A stretch of 64,000 nucleotides of DNA from Dyadobacter flavalbus (GTDB lineage: Bacteria; Bacteroidota; Bacteroidia; Cytophagales; Spirosomataceae). Under the pieces are notes generated by a model. That model saw only the letters and a program-made list of their open reading frames with translations. It did no database searches and was not told the origin of the DNA. Made by a program: the position numbers and the translations under genes. Positions 28,024-36,511 of the stretch are shown one piece after another (position 1 is the first letter of the stretch; each line of letters begins with the position of its first letter). The stretch spans positions 248,001 through 312,000 of the forward strand of contig NZ_VBSN01000049.1 of assembly GCF_006149045.1 (NCBI RefSeq), written 5' to 3'.

Positions 28024-28818
28024 TTATGCAAGCATTTTTTTCATTGTCTCCCTGAACGCCTCGTCACCTCCGGCAAGCCGCTGCGCATACAGGCTTTTTG
28101 CATCTTCGCCGCATACATAACGCAGGGTATTCCGGCCATCGGTCGCCGCGCCATATACGACTTCTGCAATCTGTTCTGCAGTGGTTACGTTTTCGCCATA
28201 TGCGATCAGTGCCATAAACCGGTTCATCAAATTTTCGTAGGCAGGATGGGAAACAGTCACCGACCGGTCCCCGATTTCCGTTGCAACCAGGCCGGGTTCA
28301 ATCGTTTTGATGCCGATGCCCACTTCGTTTAACTCGTATGACAGGCTTTCGCTCCATCCTTCCAGTGCCCATTTGCTTGCATCATACATGGAACTTACGG
28401 GAAATCCCATCAGCCCCGCCGATGATCCCGTCGTGATGAAAAGCCCGTAGCCTTTTTCACGGAAATAAGGAATAAAAGCCTGTGTTACCCGCACCACACC
28501 GAAGAAGTTCGTTTCCATCTGTGCCACCAGCTGCTCGTCGGCCATGGCTTCCAGCACGCCCAGCAGCGCATATCCTGCATTGTTGAAGACCACATCTATG
28601 TCATTTTGTGCCAGCGCCTGCTGCACGGTTTCCCTGATTTGCGCCGGATTGTTTACATCCAGCGGCAGCAGGGTTACATTTTCAAGCAGATTCAGTTCTT
28701 TCTCGTTTTCCGGCTTACGCATGGTAGCGATTACATTCCAGCCTTTTGCAGCAAAAAGTTTTGCAGTTGCCTTACCTATTCCGGCCGATGCGCCTGTAAT
28801 AAAAATGGTCTTTTTCAT
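28024..28818 (-). CDS. SDR-family NAD(P)-dependent oxidoreductase
   Basis: 264-residue classical SDR. Cofactor motif TGASAGIG at 8-15, NNAG at 79-82, catalytic serine around 132-133 (TTGSSAGL) and YDASK with Tyr145 and Lys149. All catalytic residues are present, so an active carbonyl reductase or alcohol dehydrogenase is expected in the cytoplasm. It lies upstream of the AraC regulator (27033) on the same strand. It is the intact counterpart of the frameshifted SDR at 1-405. Confidence 0.92.
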   Translation of the reverse strand: MKKTIFITGASAGIGKATAKLFAAKGWNVIATMRKPENEKELNLLENVTLLPLDVNNPAQIRETVQQALAQNDIDVVFNNAGYALLGVLEAMADEQLVAQMETNFFGVVRVTQAFIPYFREKGYGLFITTGSSAGLMGFPVSSMYDASKWALEGWSESLSYELNEVGIGIKTIEPGLVATEIGDRSVTVSHPAYENLMNRFMALIAYGENVTTAEQIAEVVYGAATDGRNTLRYVCGEDAKSLYAQRLAGGDEAFRETMKKMLA

Positions 28819-29139
28819 TTCTGTTTATCTGATATTGAGATGCAAATCTCCTTAAATAACGCAGGTTGTTTGTAGCGAAACCGGAGTATATTGTAGCCAA
28901 AATGATAAGCTGAACCTTTCTTCTGAAATCTTTTTAACTGCTCCCGCCTTAAAGCAGCGGACAACAGGAATAAGTTCCGCCCTGCATTCGATGCATGTGA
29001 ATTCCGTAACGTGCGGCGGGTAGATTCCTGGCTGAAACCAAATCGGGCCATTCGGGCATTATTTAACAATTCATTAATAATCCGGAACCATCCGGGTGAT
29101 ATCTGAATGCTAATTTTGGCCAAACCTAAACATAAAGGA
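28819..29139. other. intergenic, no gene seen
   Basis: About 320 bp between two divergent genes. It should hold promoters for the SDR (minus) and the EEP gene (plus). An ACCTAAAC motif at 29124-29131 and AAAGGA just before the ATG at 29140 are the only landmarks recognised. Confidence 0.4.
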
Positions 29140-30138
29140 ATGCCGGCCTCAACAATCAGAATCAGGTACAACAAGCTTGCTGCATGGTCTTTGTTCATTT
29201 TACTTATATTATGGTCCGGCACGGAATCGACCAACGGCTCGGGCATTCCAGGTTTCCTGAAACCCGAAAATGCATCCGGCCTGAAAGTAGCAGAAGCCGG
29301 TGAATTCTCCGTCATCACGTATAACATTGCCGGTTTGCCCGCCATTATTTCCAGCGCTGCAACAGAAAGATCATCCAGCATTGCCGAAATCGGGCTGCGG
29401 TTAAACCGTTTTGACATTGTCCATGTTCAGGAGGACTTCAACTATCATGAAAATCTGTACGCTCAGGGAAACACCCATGCTTTCCGCACCGAAACCAAAG
29501 GCGGCGTGCCGCTCGGGGATGGCCTGAATACCCTTTCCAGATACCCGGTCCGGGATCTGCGCCGGATTACGTGGAATGATTGCACCGGAGCCGACTGCCT
29601 CACGCCGAAAGGTTTTACGTTCAGCCGTATAGAAGTGGCAAAAAATGTATTCATTGACTTTTACAACATTCATGCAAATGCCTATAATGATCTGCCGGCA
29701 GCTGCGGCAAGAAGAAAAAACATGGCGCAGTTTTCGGAGTATATCAAAATTCACTCCCATGACAATGCAGTAATTGTCATGGGCGATCTTAACGGGCATT
29801 ACAGTTATTTTTATGACAATATCAAACTGCTCAATACAGAAAACAAACTGGAAGATGTATGGACATCATTCGTGCATAAAAACAGGTTTCCTCCGGTTCA
29901 TAAAGATTTGCCCGTCAGCAACATTCTTTCCATAAATGAAAGCAGTGAAACGATTGACAAAATCCTTTTCCGCAGCAGCAGACTGCTTGAAATTCATGTA
30001 AGTGATTATCAATTGCAAAATTTGCTTTTCCTGAATCAGGACGGCATTCCATTGTCCGATCATCACCCGGTCAGCGCGCAGTTCAGCTGGAATCTGAAAA
30101 AGAATACCGGGAAAGAAAAAGAAACAAGCAAGCCCTGA
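29140..30138 (+). CDS. endonuclease/exonuclease/phosphatase (EEP) family protein, membrane-anchored or secreted
   Basis: 332 residues from ATG 29140, chosen because AAAGGA lies just before it; ATG 29107 is an alternative. A hydrophobic N-terminal segment (KLAAWSLFILLILWSG) suggests a signal anchor or cleaved signal. EEP catalytic motifs are complete: YNIAGLP, VHVQEDFNYHENLY, GDLNGHYSY and LSDHHPVSAQF. The YNIAGLP start is like that of sphingomyelinase/phosphodiesterase-type EEP proteins, so a phospholipid or sphingolipid head group may be the substrate; this is inference. It precedes a glycosyltransferase/flippase group in the same direction by 132 bp. Confidence 0.85.
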   Translation: MPASTIRIRYNKLAAWSLFILLILWSGTESTNGSGIPGFLKPENASGLKVAEAGEFSVITYNIAGLPAIISSAATERSSSIAEIGLRLNRFDIVHVQEDFNYHENLYAQGNTHAFRTETKGGVPLGDGLNTLSRYPVRDLRRITWNDCTGADCLTPKGFTFSRIEVAKNVFIDFYNIHANAYNDLPAAAARRKNMAQFSEYIKIHSHDNAVIVMGDLNGHYSYFYDNIKLLNTENKLEDVWTSFVHKNRFPPVHKDLPVSNILSINESSETIDKILFRSSRLLEIHVSDYQLQNLLFLNQDGIPLSDHHPVSAQFSWNLKKNTGKEKETSKP

Positions 30139-30270
30139 CAAGCCTTCAATTGACAAACACGGTAATCAGAGAACCGAATTCAATTGTCCGGCTGGCTGCA
30201 TTCAGGTTCCGCTTAAACCATTGCCGCCTTATCAACATTTCAAAGGATTTTCCAGGCATTATTCCAGCGT

Positions 30271-31431
30271 ATGAAAAAAATCAAAATTGCCTTTTTTGCA
30301 GAAATACTGATTGAAGACTTTGACGGAGCATCGCGTACCATGTTTCAGATCATTAAAAGAATTCCAGACGAACAGTTCGAATTTCTGTTTATATGCGGCA
30401 AGGGACCTGAAAAGATTTCCGGCTTTGATTGCATTGCAGTTCCGACAGTAACTTTGCCCGTTAACCATCATTACACGATGGCGCTGCCTTATCTGGCAGA
30501 AGAAAAACTAAACCGGAAACTGGCCGGTTTTGGTCCGGATATCATTCACATTGCAACGCCGTCGCTGCTTGGCAGTTTTGCATTGAAATACGCACGTGAA
30601 AATCATTTGCCGGTCCTCACCATTTACCATACCCATTTTATTTCCTATCTGGATTATTACCTCAGCAAAACACCGTTTCTGATAAACTTTGCAAAATCAA
30701 AAATGATTTCAACACAGAGAAATTTTTATAATTACTGCGACATCATCTATGTGCCTTCTGAAAGTATTGCCTTTGAAATGCAGCATATGGGCATAGAACA
30801 ACACAGAATAAAAATATGGAAGCGCGGCATCGATACAACGCTTTTCTCACCCCATAAACGCAATGTCGGTTCATTAAGGCTTTTAACAAAAAATAACCGC
30901 ATCAATATCTTATTTGCGAGCAGGCTGGTCTGGGAAAAAAACCTGGAAACCCTGATCAGGATTTATGATTATTGTGAAAGCAAAAACCTGGATTTCAACT
31001 TTATCATTGCCGGCAGCGGAACTGCAATGAAAGCCTGCCGGCAGCGCATGAAAAATGCTTTTTTCACAGGCAGTCTTTCGCATGAAAAACTGTCGGAACT
31101 GTATGCGTCAGCCGATATTTTCCTTTTCACATCTGTAACCGAGACTTACGGCAACGTTGTTCTGGAAGCGATGGCGTCGGGCCTGCCCTGCGTAATTGCA
31201 GACGGCGGCGGTTCTCAGGACTTTATCAATCAGGGCATTAACGGATTCAAATGCCAGCCGGAGAATGAAGCGGATTATGTTGAGAAAATCCAGACGCTGA
31301 TCCGGAATAATGCATTGAGGGAAATGATCTCGGATAACGGACGCCGGTACAGTCTTGGATTCGACTGGAACAAACTGACGAATATTTACTTTGATGAGCT
31401 GCATAATCTGGCCGGAATCCTGCATGCCTGA
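30271..31431 (+). CDS. glycosyltransferase, GT4 type
   Basis: 386-residue GT-B fold retaining glycosyltransferase. The C-terminal domain shows FASRLVWEKNLETLI, then SHEKLSELYASADIFLF and the EX7E-type motif ETYGNVVLEAMASGLPCVIA, which bind the sugar nucleotide. The N terminus lacks a signal peptide, consistent with a cytoplasmic membrane-associated enzyme. It resembles GDP-mannose-dependent alpha-mannosyltransferases of lipids, but the donor cannot be fixed from sequence. The flippase-like gene follows after 12 bp, so they are probably co-transcribed. Confidence 0.9.
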   Translation: MKKIKIAFFAEILIEDFDGASRTMFQIIKRIPDEQFEFLFICGKGPEKISGFDCIAVPTVTLPVNHHYTMALPYLAEEKLNRKLAGFGPDIIHIATPSLLGSFALKYARENHLPVLTIYHTHFISYLDYYLSKTPFLINFAKSKMISTQRNFYNYCDIIYVPSESIAFEMQHMGIEQHRIKIWKRGIDTTLFSPHKRNVGSLRLLTKNNRINILFASRLVWEKNLETLIRIYDYCESKNLDFNFIIAGSGTAMKACRQRMKNAFFTGSLSHEKLSELYASADIFLFTSVTETYGNVVLEAMASGLPCVIADGGGSQDFINQGINGFKCQPENEADYVEKIQTLIRNNALREMISDNGRRYSLGFDWNKLTNIYFDELHNLAGILHA

Positions 31432-31443
31432 TTAACGGAAAGT

Positions 31444-32445
31444 ATGAAACCTGGAAAGAGAATTTTGAAGATTGTTATTACAATTGCAATACTGATTTCA
31501 TTTGCCGTTCTTATTAAAACAACAGATCTGCATAAAGTAATTTCATCGATCCGTCTGATCGGTTTTCGCTTTACTTTACTGTTGCTTTTAACGTTTGTTG
31601 CGTACCTGTTTGCTGCAATCGGCTGGAAATACTGTTTCAGAAAAGAAGCCAGAATTCTGGCAGTCCGTGATTTGTTTATCATTCGGCACATCGGCGAAAT
31701 GCTGAGCCTTGTCAATCCGGCCAGTGTCATCGGCGGAGAAGCAATGAAGATTTACATGCTTCAGAATAAAGGCATTGAAAAGACCGATATTGTTGCTTCC
31801 GTTCTGATTGCAAGAGTCATGATGGCCCTAACGCAGGTTGCGGTTTTTCTGGTTTCACTTGCAGTTGTTTATTCATCCAATACGCCGTTATTTGATTTTT
31901 TTCCAACTGCCGGATTACAGCCTGCTGCTGTATTTATAGTATTAACGATGCTGATTGTCCTTTCTGGTAACCGTATATACATGCAGCCATTGTATAAAAA
32001 TTCCGGACTTTATTCCTTCATGAAAAACCTTGTCCGGAAATGGGAAATAAAGCAGATCATAAAAGCCATGAACCACTTTTTCCGGAACGATTCAAAAGGG
32101 CTTGCATGCTGCACCTTATTCTTTTTCATGCACTGGATAATCGGCTCGCTGGAAATATATTTTATTTTGCTTTTTCTCGGTATAAAAGCGGGCATATTTC
32201 AGATTATTCTTGTGGATATGGGTATTGTGCTGTTTAAAGCTGCCGGCGCTTTCATTCCGGGGCAAATCGGAGTGGAAGAAATAGGAAATAAAATCATGCT
32301 CGGGTTTATCGGCATTACGGATTATGAAATCTGGATTACGGTTTCCATTCTGAGACGGACACGCCAGCTTTTCTGGATCGTAACCGGATTAACGGCGTAC
32401 ATGATTTACAGTAAAAAACCCGGAAACCTGCCGGATCTTTCCTGA
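31444..32445 (+). CDS. lysylphosphatidylglycerol synthase TM-region-like (flippase-like) membrane protein
   Basis: 333 residues with about eight membrane helices (for example IVITIAILISFAVLIKTTD, LTFVAYLFAAIGWKYCF and AVFIVLTMLIVLSGN). The GQIGVEEIGNKIMLGF region matches the PF03706 family, related to the transmembrane part of MprF. Such proteins are proposed lipid flippases or partners of glycosyltransferases. Its stop overlaps the ATG of the next glycosyltransferase by one base (TGATG at 32443-32447), strong evidence of translational coupling. Confidence 0.88.
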   Translation: MKPGKRILKIVITIAILISFAVLIKTTDLHKVISSIRLIGFRFTLLLLLTFVAYLFAAIGWKYCFRKEARILAVRDLFIIRHIGEMLSLVNPASVIGGEAMKIYMLQNKGIEKTDIVASVLIARVMMALTQVAVFLVSLAVVYSSNTPLFDFFPTAGLQPAAVFIVLTMLIVLSGNRIYMQPLYKNSGLYSFMKNLVRKWEIKQIIKAMNHFFRNDSKGLACCTLFFFMHWIIGSLEIYFILLFLGIKAGIFQIILVDMGIVLFKAAGAFIPGQIGVEEIGNKIMLGFIGITDYEIWITVSILRRTRQLFWIVTGLTAYMIYSKKPGNLPDLS

Positions 32446-33620
32446 TGGAAATATTATTTGTAAGCCATAAATTCCCTCCGTCTGTTGGCGGAATGGAAAA
32501 GCAAAGTTTTGAACTTGTTAACGGAATGAAACAGTTTGCAACCGTACATTCCATTGTTTACAGCGGGCAGGAAAGCAGGGCTGTTTTCTTTTTTTCCCTT
32601 GAAAGAAGGATTCTGGAAACGCTCCGGAAATTTCCTTCCATTTCCGTTATCCATTTTAATGATGCGCTGATAGCTTCCTTTTGTTTACGGCATAAAAGTT
32701 ACAATCATTTGTTCCGGGCGGTCACTGTACACGGTCTGGATGTCGTATTTCCAAGTGCCATTTACCAGAAGTTTATACTTCCGGCATTTAACCGGTTTGA
32801 TCTGATCATTGCTGTAAGCCAGGCATGTGCGTCGGCCTGCATTGCTCGCGGAATTGCACCGGAAAAAGTAGCGGTTATCCCCAACGGCGCAGACCATTCC
32901 CTTCTGAACACAAAACAGAATGAAAATTTCCATGAAACCTTCAGGCAGGAATATGGCATTGATCTTGATGGAAAAACCATACTGACTGCGCTCGGAAGGC
33001 CGGTTAAAAGAAAAGGGTTTTCATGGTTTATTCAGCATGTCCTGCCGCAGCTGAAAGGAAATTTCGTATTCCTGCTCATTGGTCCATTTGAAAAAACAAG
33101 ATCCTGGAGCGACCGCCTTTTTTACTGCCTTCCTGAAATTGTACGTTCAAAAGTGGAGTTGTTTCTGGGTTATCCTTCGGATGAAAACCGGATCCGGAAT
33201 CTTTTGCACAGAAAAACGGATAGCAAAGTATTTCACCTGGGGAAGCTTTCCCATGAAGGTTTACATCAGGTTCTGGCAGCAACCGATGCATTTGTAATGC
33301 CGAATATTCGGGTTGCAGGCGATATGGAAGGGTTCGGTCTGGTTTGTCTGGAAGCAAGCTTGTGCGGTGCATGGGTATTTGCATCGCGGATTGACGGCAT
33401 TCCGGATGCGGTTCATCATTCCAAAAACGGCACTTTGATCAACCCGGGAAATGCTCCGGACTGGGCTGCCGCGCTGAATGCCTTCATCAGCGATCCGGCC
33501 GGATTCAACAGCCAGTCACAGACAGCAAGGACTTACACAGCAGAAAATTTCGGATGGACAAAAATGGTGGAATGCTACCTGAAGTTTTTTCAGGATTTGA
33601 ATTCTGGCCAGAAAGGATAA
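32445..33620 (+). CDS. glycosyltransferase, GT4 type
   Basis: 391-residue GT-B enzyme. N-terminal FVSHKFPPSVGGMEKQSFEL is the classical GT4 acceptor-side start; LGRPVKRKGFSWFIQHVLP and GFGLVCLEASLCGAWVFAS (with the EX7E pattern beginning at EGFG) lie in the donor domain. Translationally coupled to the flippase-like gene. Together with the glycosyltransferase at 30271 it could add two sugars to a lipid acceptor. Acceptor and donor are unknown. Confidence 0.9.
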   Translation: MEILFVSHKFPPSVGGMEKQSFELVNGMKQFATVHSIVYSGQESRAVFFFSLERRILETLRKFPSISVIHFNDALIASFCLRHKSYNHLFRAVTVHGLDVVFPSAIYQKFILPAFNRFDLIIAVSQACASACIARGIAPEKVAVIPNGADHSLLNTKQNENFHETFRQEYGIDLDGKTILTALGRPVKRKGFSWFIQHVLPQLKGNFVFLLIGPFEKTRSWSDRLFYCLPEIVRSKVELFLGYPSDENRIRNLLHRKTDSKVFHLGKLSHEGLHQVLAATDAFVMPNIRVAGDMEGFGLVCLEASLCGAWVFASRIDGIPDAVHHSKNGTLINPGNAPDWAAALNAFISDPAGFNSQSQTARTYTAENFGWTKMVECYLKFFQDLNSGQKG

Positions 33621-33744
33621 GCATTTAGAGGCTGATCCTGCGTCTGGACGCAGCAGATTTACCGTTAAATAAGTTTGTATTGCCGGTAGCATGATTTTTC
33701 TAATTTACATTCTGTAACTATGAATCTACTTAACCGACAATCAG

Positions 33745-36375
33745 ATGAAGAATCCTTTACTTCGTAACCATCTTATCAAATCCCTGCTTGCCTTCGTCGT
33801 CTTTGCTCAGGCAAGCGTTTTTGCGCAGCCGGTAATTCAATGGGACAAAACCATTGGCAGCAACGGTTACGATGATCTCAAATCGATTATGCAGGATGCT
33901 AACGGTGAATACTTGCTGACTGGTACCGGCGCATGGGCACAAATCAGCGGTGACCGCACGGAGGCCGGCCTTGAGGAAGATCCCTGGATCGTTAAACTCA
34001 GGCCCGACGGGACAAAGAAATGGGATGATATTGTTACGCCGCTCTCCGGCCCGGACTGGGTTTACATGGCAGTAAGGACGAGTGACGGCGGACTGGCAAT
34101 TGCCGGCAGCACGGAAACGGCCTATTTTATACGAAAGCTCGACTACCAGCGAAACGTACAATGGGCTAAATACTTTTCTTCAGATTCCGATGCCGGGATT
34201 GAAATTGGTTTTGGTGAAATTCATGAAACGGCAGACGGAGGCATTATCGTGGGCATGAGCAGTACAGGCGGGGCAAAGCCGGCGCAGGGAAAAGACGAAG
34301 CAAGTGTTGGCGGTTATGATTACTGGATTATCAAGTTTTCAGCGGACGGCCAGGTTCAATGGAACAACACGATCGGAGGAACCGGATCGGATATCTGCAG
34401 AACGGTCCGGCAAACAACGGATGGTGGCTACATTGTGGGCGGCTCCTCCAATTCCGGAATAGGCTTTGACAAAACAGAAGCACCCGTTACCGGCAGTGAT
34501 ATGTGGATTGTGAAACTGGATGCCAACGGAGTGGTTAGCTGGGACAAGACAATCGGTGGTCCCGCTCCTACCAGCCTTATACAAACCGCTGATGGCGGAT
34601 ACGTTGCGGGGGGTTATTCATCGGCAAATGCCGGCGGTGACAAATCCGAGAATTCAAAGGGCGGGGTTGACATGTGGATCGTCAAACTTACTTCGTACGG
34701 GTCAGTTATCTGGGACCGGACTATAGGCGGTACCGGCGATGACTACTGTCTTGCAGTAATCGAACAGCCCGATGGCAGCATCATTGCAAGCGGCCAGACG
34801 GGATCAGGAGCCGGCGCTGACAAGACAGAGGCAAGCTGGGGCTTAACGGACCTGTGGGTTGTAAAATTGAGCGGAAGCGGAGTAAAAGTTTGGGACAAGA
34901 CATTAGGCGGATCGCTGATAGACCGCGCAGAAAGAAATTCGCTGATTTCAACTTTGGACGGCGGGTTTATTGTCGGAGGAACGTCAGGCTCCAATGCCAG
35001 CGGAAACAAAACGGAAAATTCAAGAGGAGGTGATGACTACTGGGTTGTAAAATTTGCTCCAGAACCGTCACTTGCTGCAAGCCCAATCCGGATCAATGCC
35101 GGCGGACAGGCATTTACTACCGCTACCAAAAAACTGTTCATTGCTGATCAGTACTACGCCGGCCTGGACCGCACCAGTTCCATTGCAAGCGGCGATATTT
35201 TGAACACAAGCAATGACGTATTGTACCGTTCAGCCCGCTGTTCTCCATCATTCAGCTATAACATTCCGGTTCCTAATGGTGAAGTAAGTGTATACCTGCA
35301 TTTTGCCGAAACGTACTATGGCGCTCCGGGCAAAAAAGGCGGAAAAGGCAGCAGACAGTTTCACGTCAACATGGAAGGCAGCCGGAAGCTGACCAACTAC
35401 GATATCTTTGCCAAAGCTGGCGGAGCCATGCTTGCCACAGCAGAAACCTTTACCGTCAACGTCACAGACGGCATGCTCAACATCGACTTTCTGACCGGAG
35501 CTGCGGATCTGCCTAGGGTTTCAGCCATTGAAGTCCTGCCTTCCCCGCAGCGCACGCTGACCTTTACTCCTCAGGCTGATGCCACCGTCCGCGATGGAAT
35601 TTACCAGAATCAGAACTTTGGTTCAGATCCCTTGCTTGGTACCAAAGGTTATGTCGGCACACCCCGTGACCTTCAGCGGGTAAGTTACTTGAAATTTGCC
35701 ATACCCGGAATTACTAATGTCAAGTCGGCAAAACTTCGGGTATATGGGAAAAATCACGAGAACATGGAAGGAATAACGCTGGTTGCCGGGGGGGTTTTGG
35801 ATGACTCCTGGACCGAAAACGGAATTACCAAGGCGAATGCTCCTTCCTATTTAGATCCAACTGCAGAAGCAAGGGTGCTGGTCAACGGTGAATTGAAATA
35901 CCGGGATCTGGATGTAACTGAATTTGTCAGAATGCAAGCGACCGGTGACAAAGTTGTGAGCCTGGCATTGGCTACGCGTTCCATCCGGCTATTGAATTTT
36001 CACAGCAAAGAGAATCCATCCGGCTTTGTGCCGCAGCTGGTGATTGTGACGGATAACACGATCAATCAGGTTACACGGTTAGGAAATGAAATTGAAGCTG
36101 AACCGAAGGCCGAAGATGCCCTGAGCTCTGTCATATACCCCAACCCTGCCAAAGACCACATCATGCTGGAAGTCTCTTCCGGCCACAAGAGCGAAGTGGA
36201 TCTGGAATTAACAAACTTGGCAGGCAGCCGGTTCCGGTTGCAGCGCCCTGAGATCGAAGCCAATTCATCCAGACTGAAAGTTGGCCTGCCCGCCCAATTG
36301 CCAGCAGGTATGTATCTTTTGAAAGTCCGGTCCAAGGAGTTTTCGGAAGTGCTTAAAGTGCTCGTAAAGGAGTAG
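33745..36375 (+). CDS. T9SS-sorted secreted protein with propeller-like repeats, malectin and DNRLRE-type domains
   Basis: 876 residues. A signal peptide (LLAFVVFAQASVFAQP) is followed by about seven repeats of 50-60 residues of the form DGGYIVGGSSNSG...DMWIVKL...W.KTIGG, suggesting a beta-propeller. A malectin-like domain follows (about 448-600; INAGGQAFTTATKKLF and VYLHFAETYYGAPG), then a DNRLRE/CBM96-type domain (ADATVRDGIYQNQNFGSD). The C-terminal T9SS type A sorting domain starts at VIYPNPAKDHIMLEV and ends in LLKVRSKEFSEVLKVLVKE. It is expected at the cell surface, possibly binding carbohydrate. A diverged copy follows at 36512. Confidence 0.9.
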   Translation: MKNPLLRNHLIKSLLAFVVFAQASVFAQPVIQWDKTIGSNGYDDLKSIMQDANGEYLLTGTGAWAQISGDRTEAGLEEDPWIVKLRPDGTKKWDDIVTPLSGPDWVYMAVRTSDGGLAIAGSTETAYFIRKLDYQRNVQWAKYFSSDSDAGIEIGFGEIHETADGGIIVGMSSTGGAKPAQGKDEASVGGYDYWIIKFSADGQVQWNNTIGGTGSDICRTVRQTTDGGYIVGGSSNSGIGFDKTEAPVTGSDMWIVKLDANGVVSWDKTIGGPAPTSLIQTADGGYVAGGYSSANAGGDKSENSKGGVDMWIVKLTSYGSVIWDRTIGGTGDDYCLAVIEQPDGSIIASGQTGSGAGADKTEASWGLTDLWVVKLSGSGVKVWDKTLGGSLIDRAERNSLISTLDGGFIVGGTSGSNASGNKTENSRGGDDYWVVKFAPEPSLAASPIRINAGGQAFTTATKKLFIADQYYAGLDRTSSIASGDILNTSNDVLYRSARCSPSFSYNIPVPNGEVSVYLHFAETYYGAPGKKGGKGSRQFHVNMEGSRKLTNYDIFAKAGGAMLATAETFTVNVTDGMLNIDFLTGAADLPRVSAIEVLPSPQRTLTFTPQADATVRDGIYQNQNFGSDPLLGTKGYVGTPRDLQRVSYLKFAIPGITNVKSAKLRVYGKNHENMEGITLVAGGVLDDSWTENGITKANAPSYLDPTAEARVLVNGELKYRDLDVTEFVRMQATGDKVVSLALATRSIRLLNFHSKENPSGFVPQLVIVTDNTINQVTRLGNEIEAEPKAEDALSSVIYPNPAKDHIMLEVSSGHKSEVDLELTNLAGSRFRLQRPEIEANSSRLKVGLPAQLPAGMYLLKVRSKEFSEVLKVLVKE

Positions 36376-36402
36376 TATGGCCTAAAAGACATAGTTTATG
36401 AG

Positions 36403-36425
36403 AAAGCCGCCTGTCCTTGTGGATG
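36403..36425 (+). other. decayed copy of a terminator
   Basis: AAAGCCGCCTGTCCTTGTGG resembles the left arm and loop of the terminator after the second paralogue (39170-39192, AAAGCCGCCGATCCTGATGG). Here the right arm and T run are missing. It suggests the duplication included the terminator, which then decayed. Confidence 0.5.
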
Positions 36426-36511
36426 CACCAAGTAACTTTTACTTTGAAAGATTCCGGAATACTCCTGACATTATTAAGTTGTAACTACGAATTTACCTAA
36501 CCAAATATCTA

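Noticed and set aside
33638..33653. Terminator after the second glycosyltransferase
   Set aside because: CTGCGTC/GACGCAG can pair but the loop is too tight and there is no clear T run.
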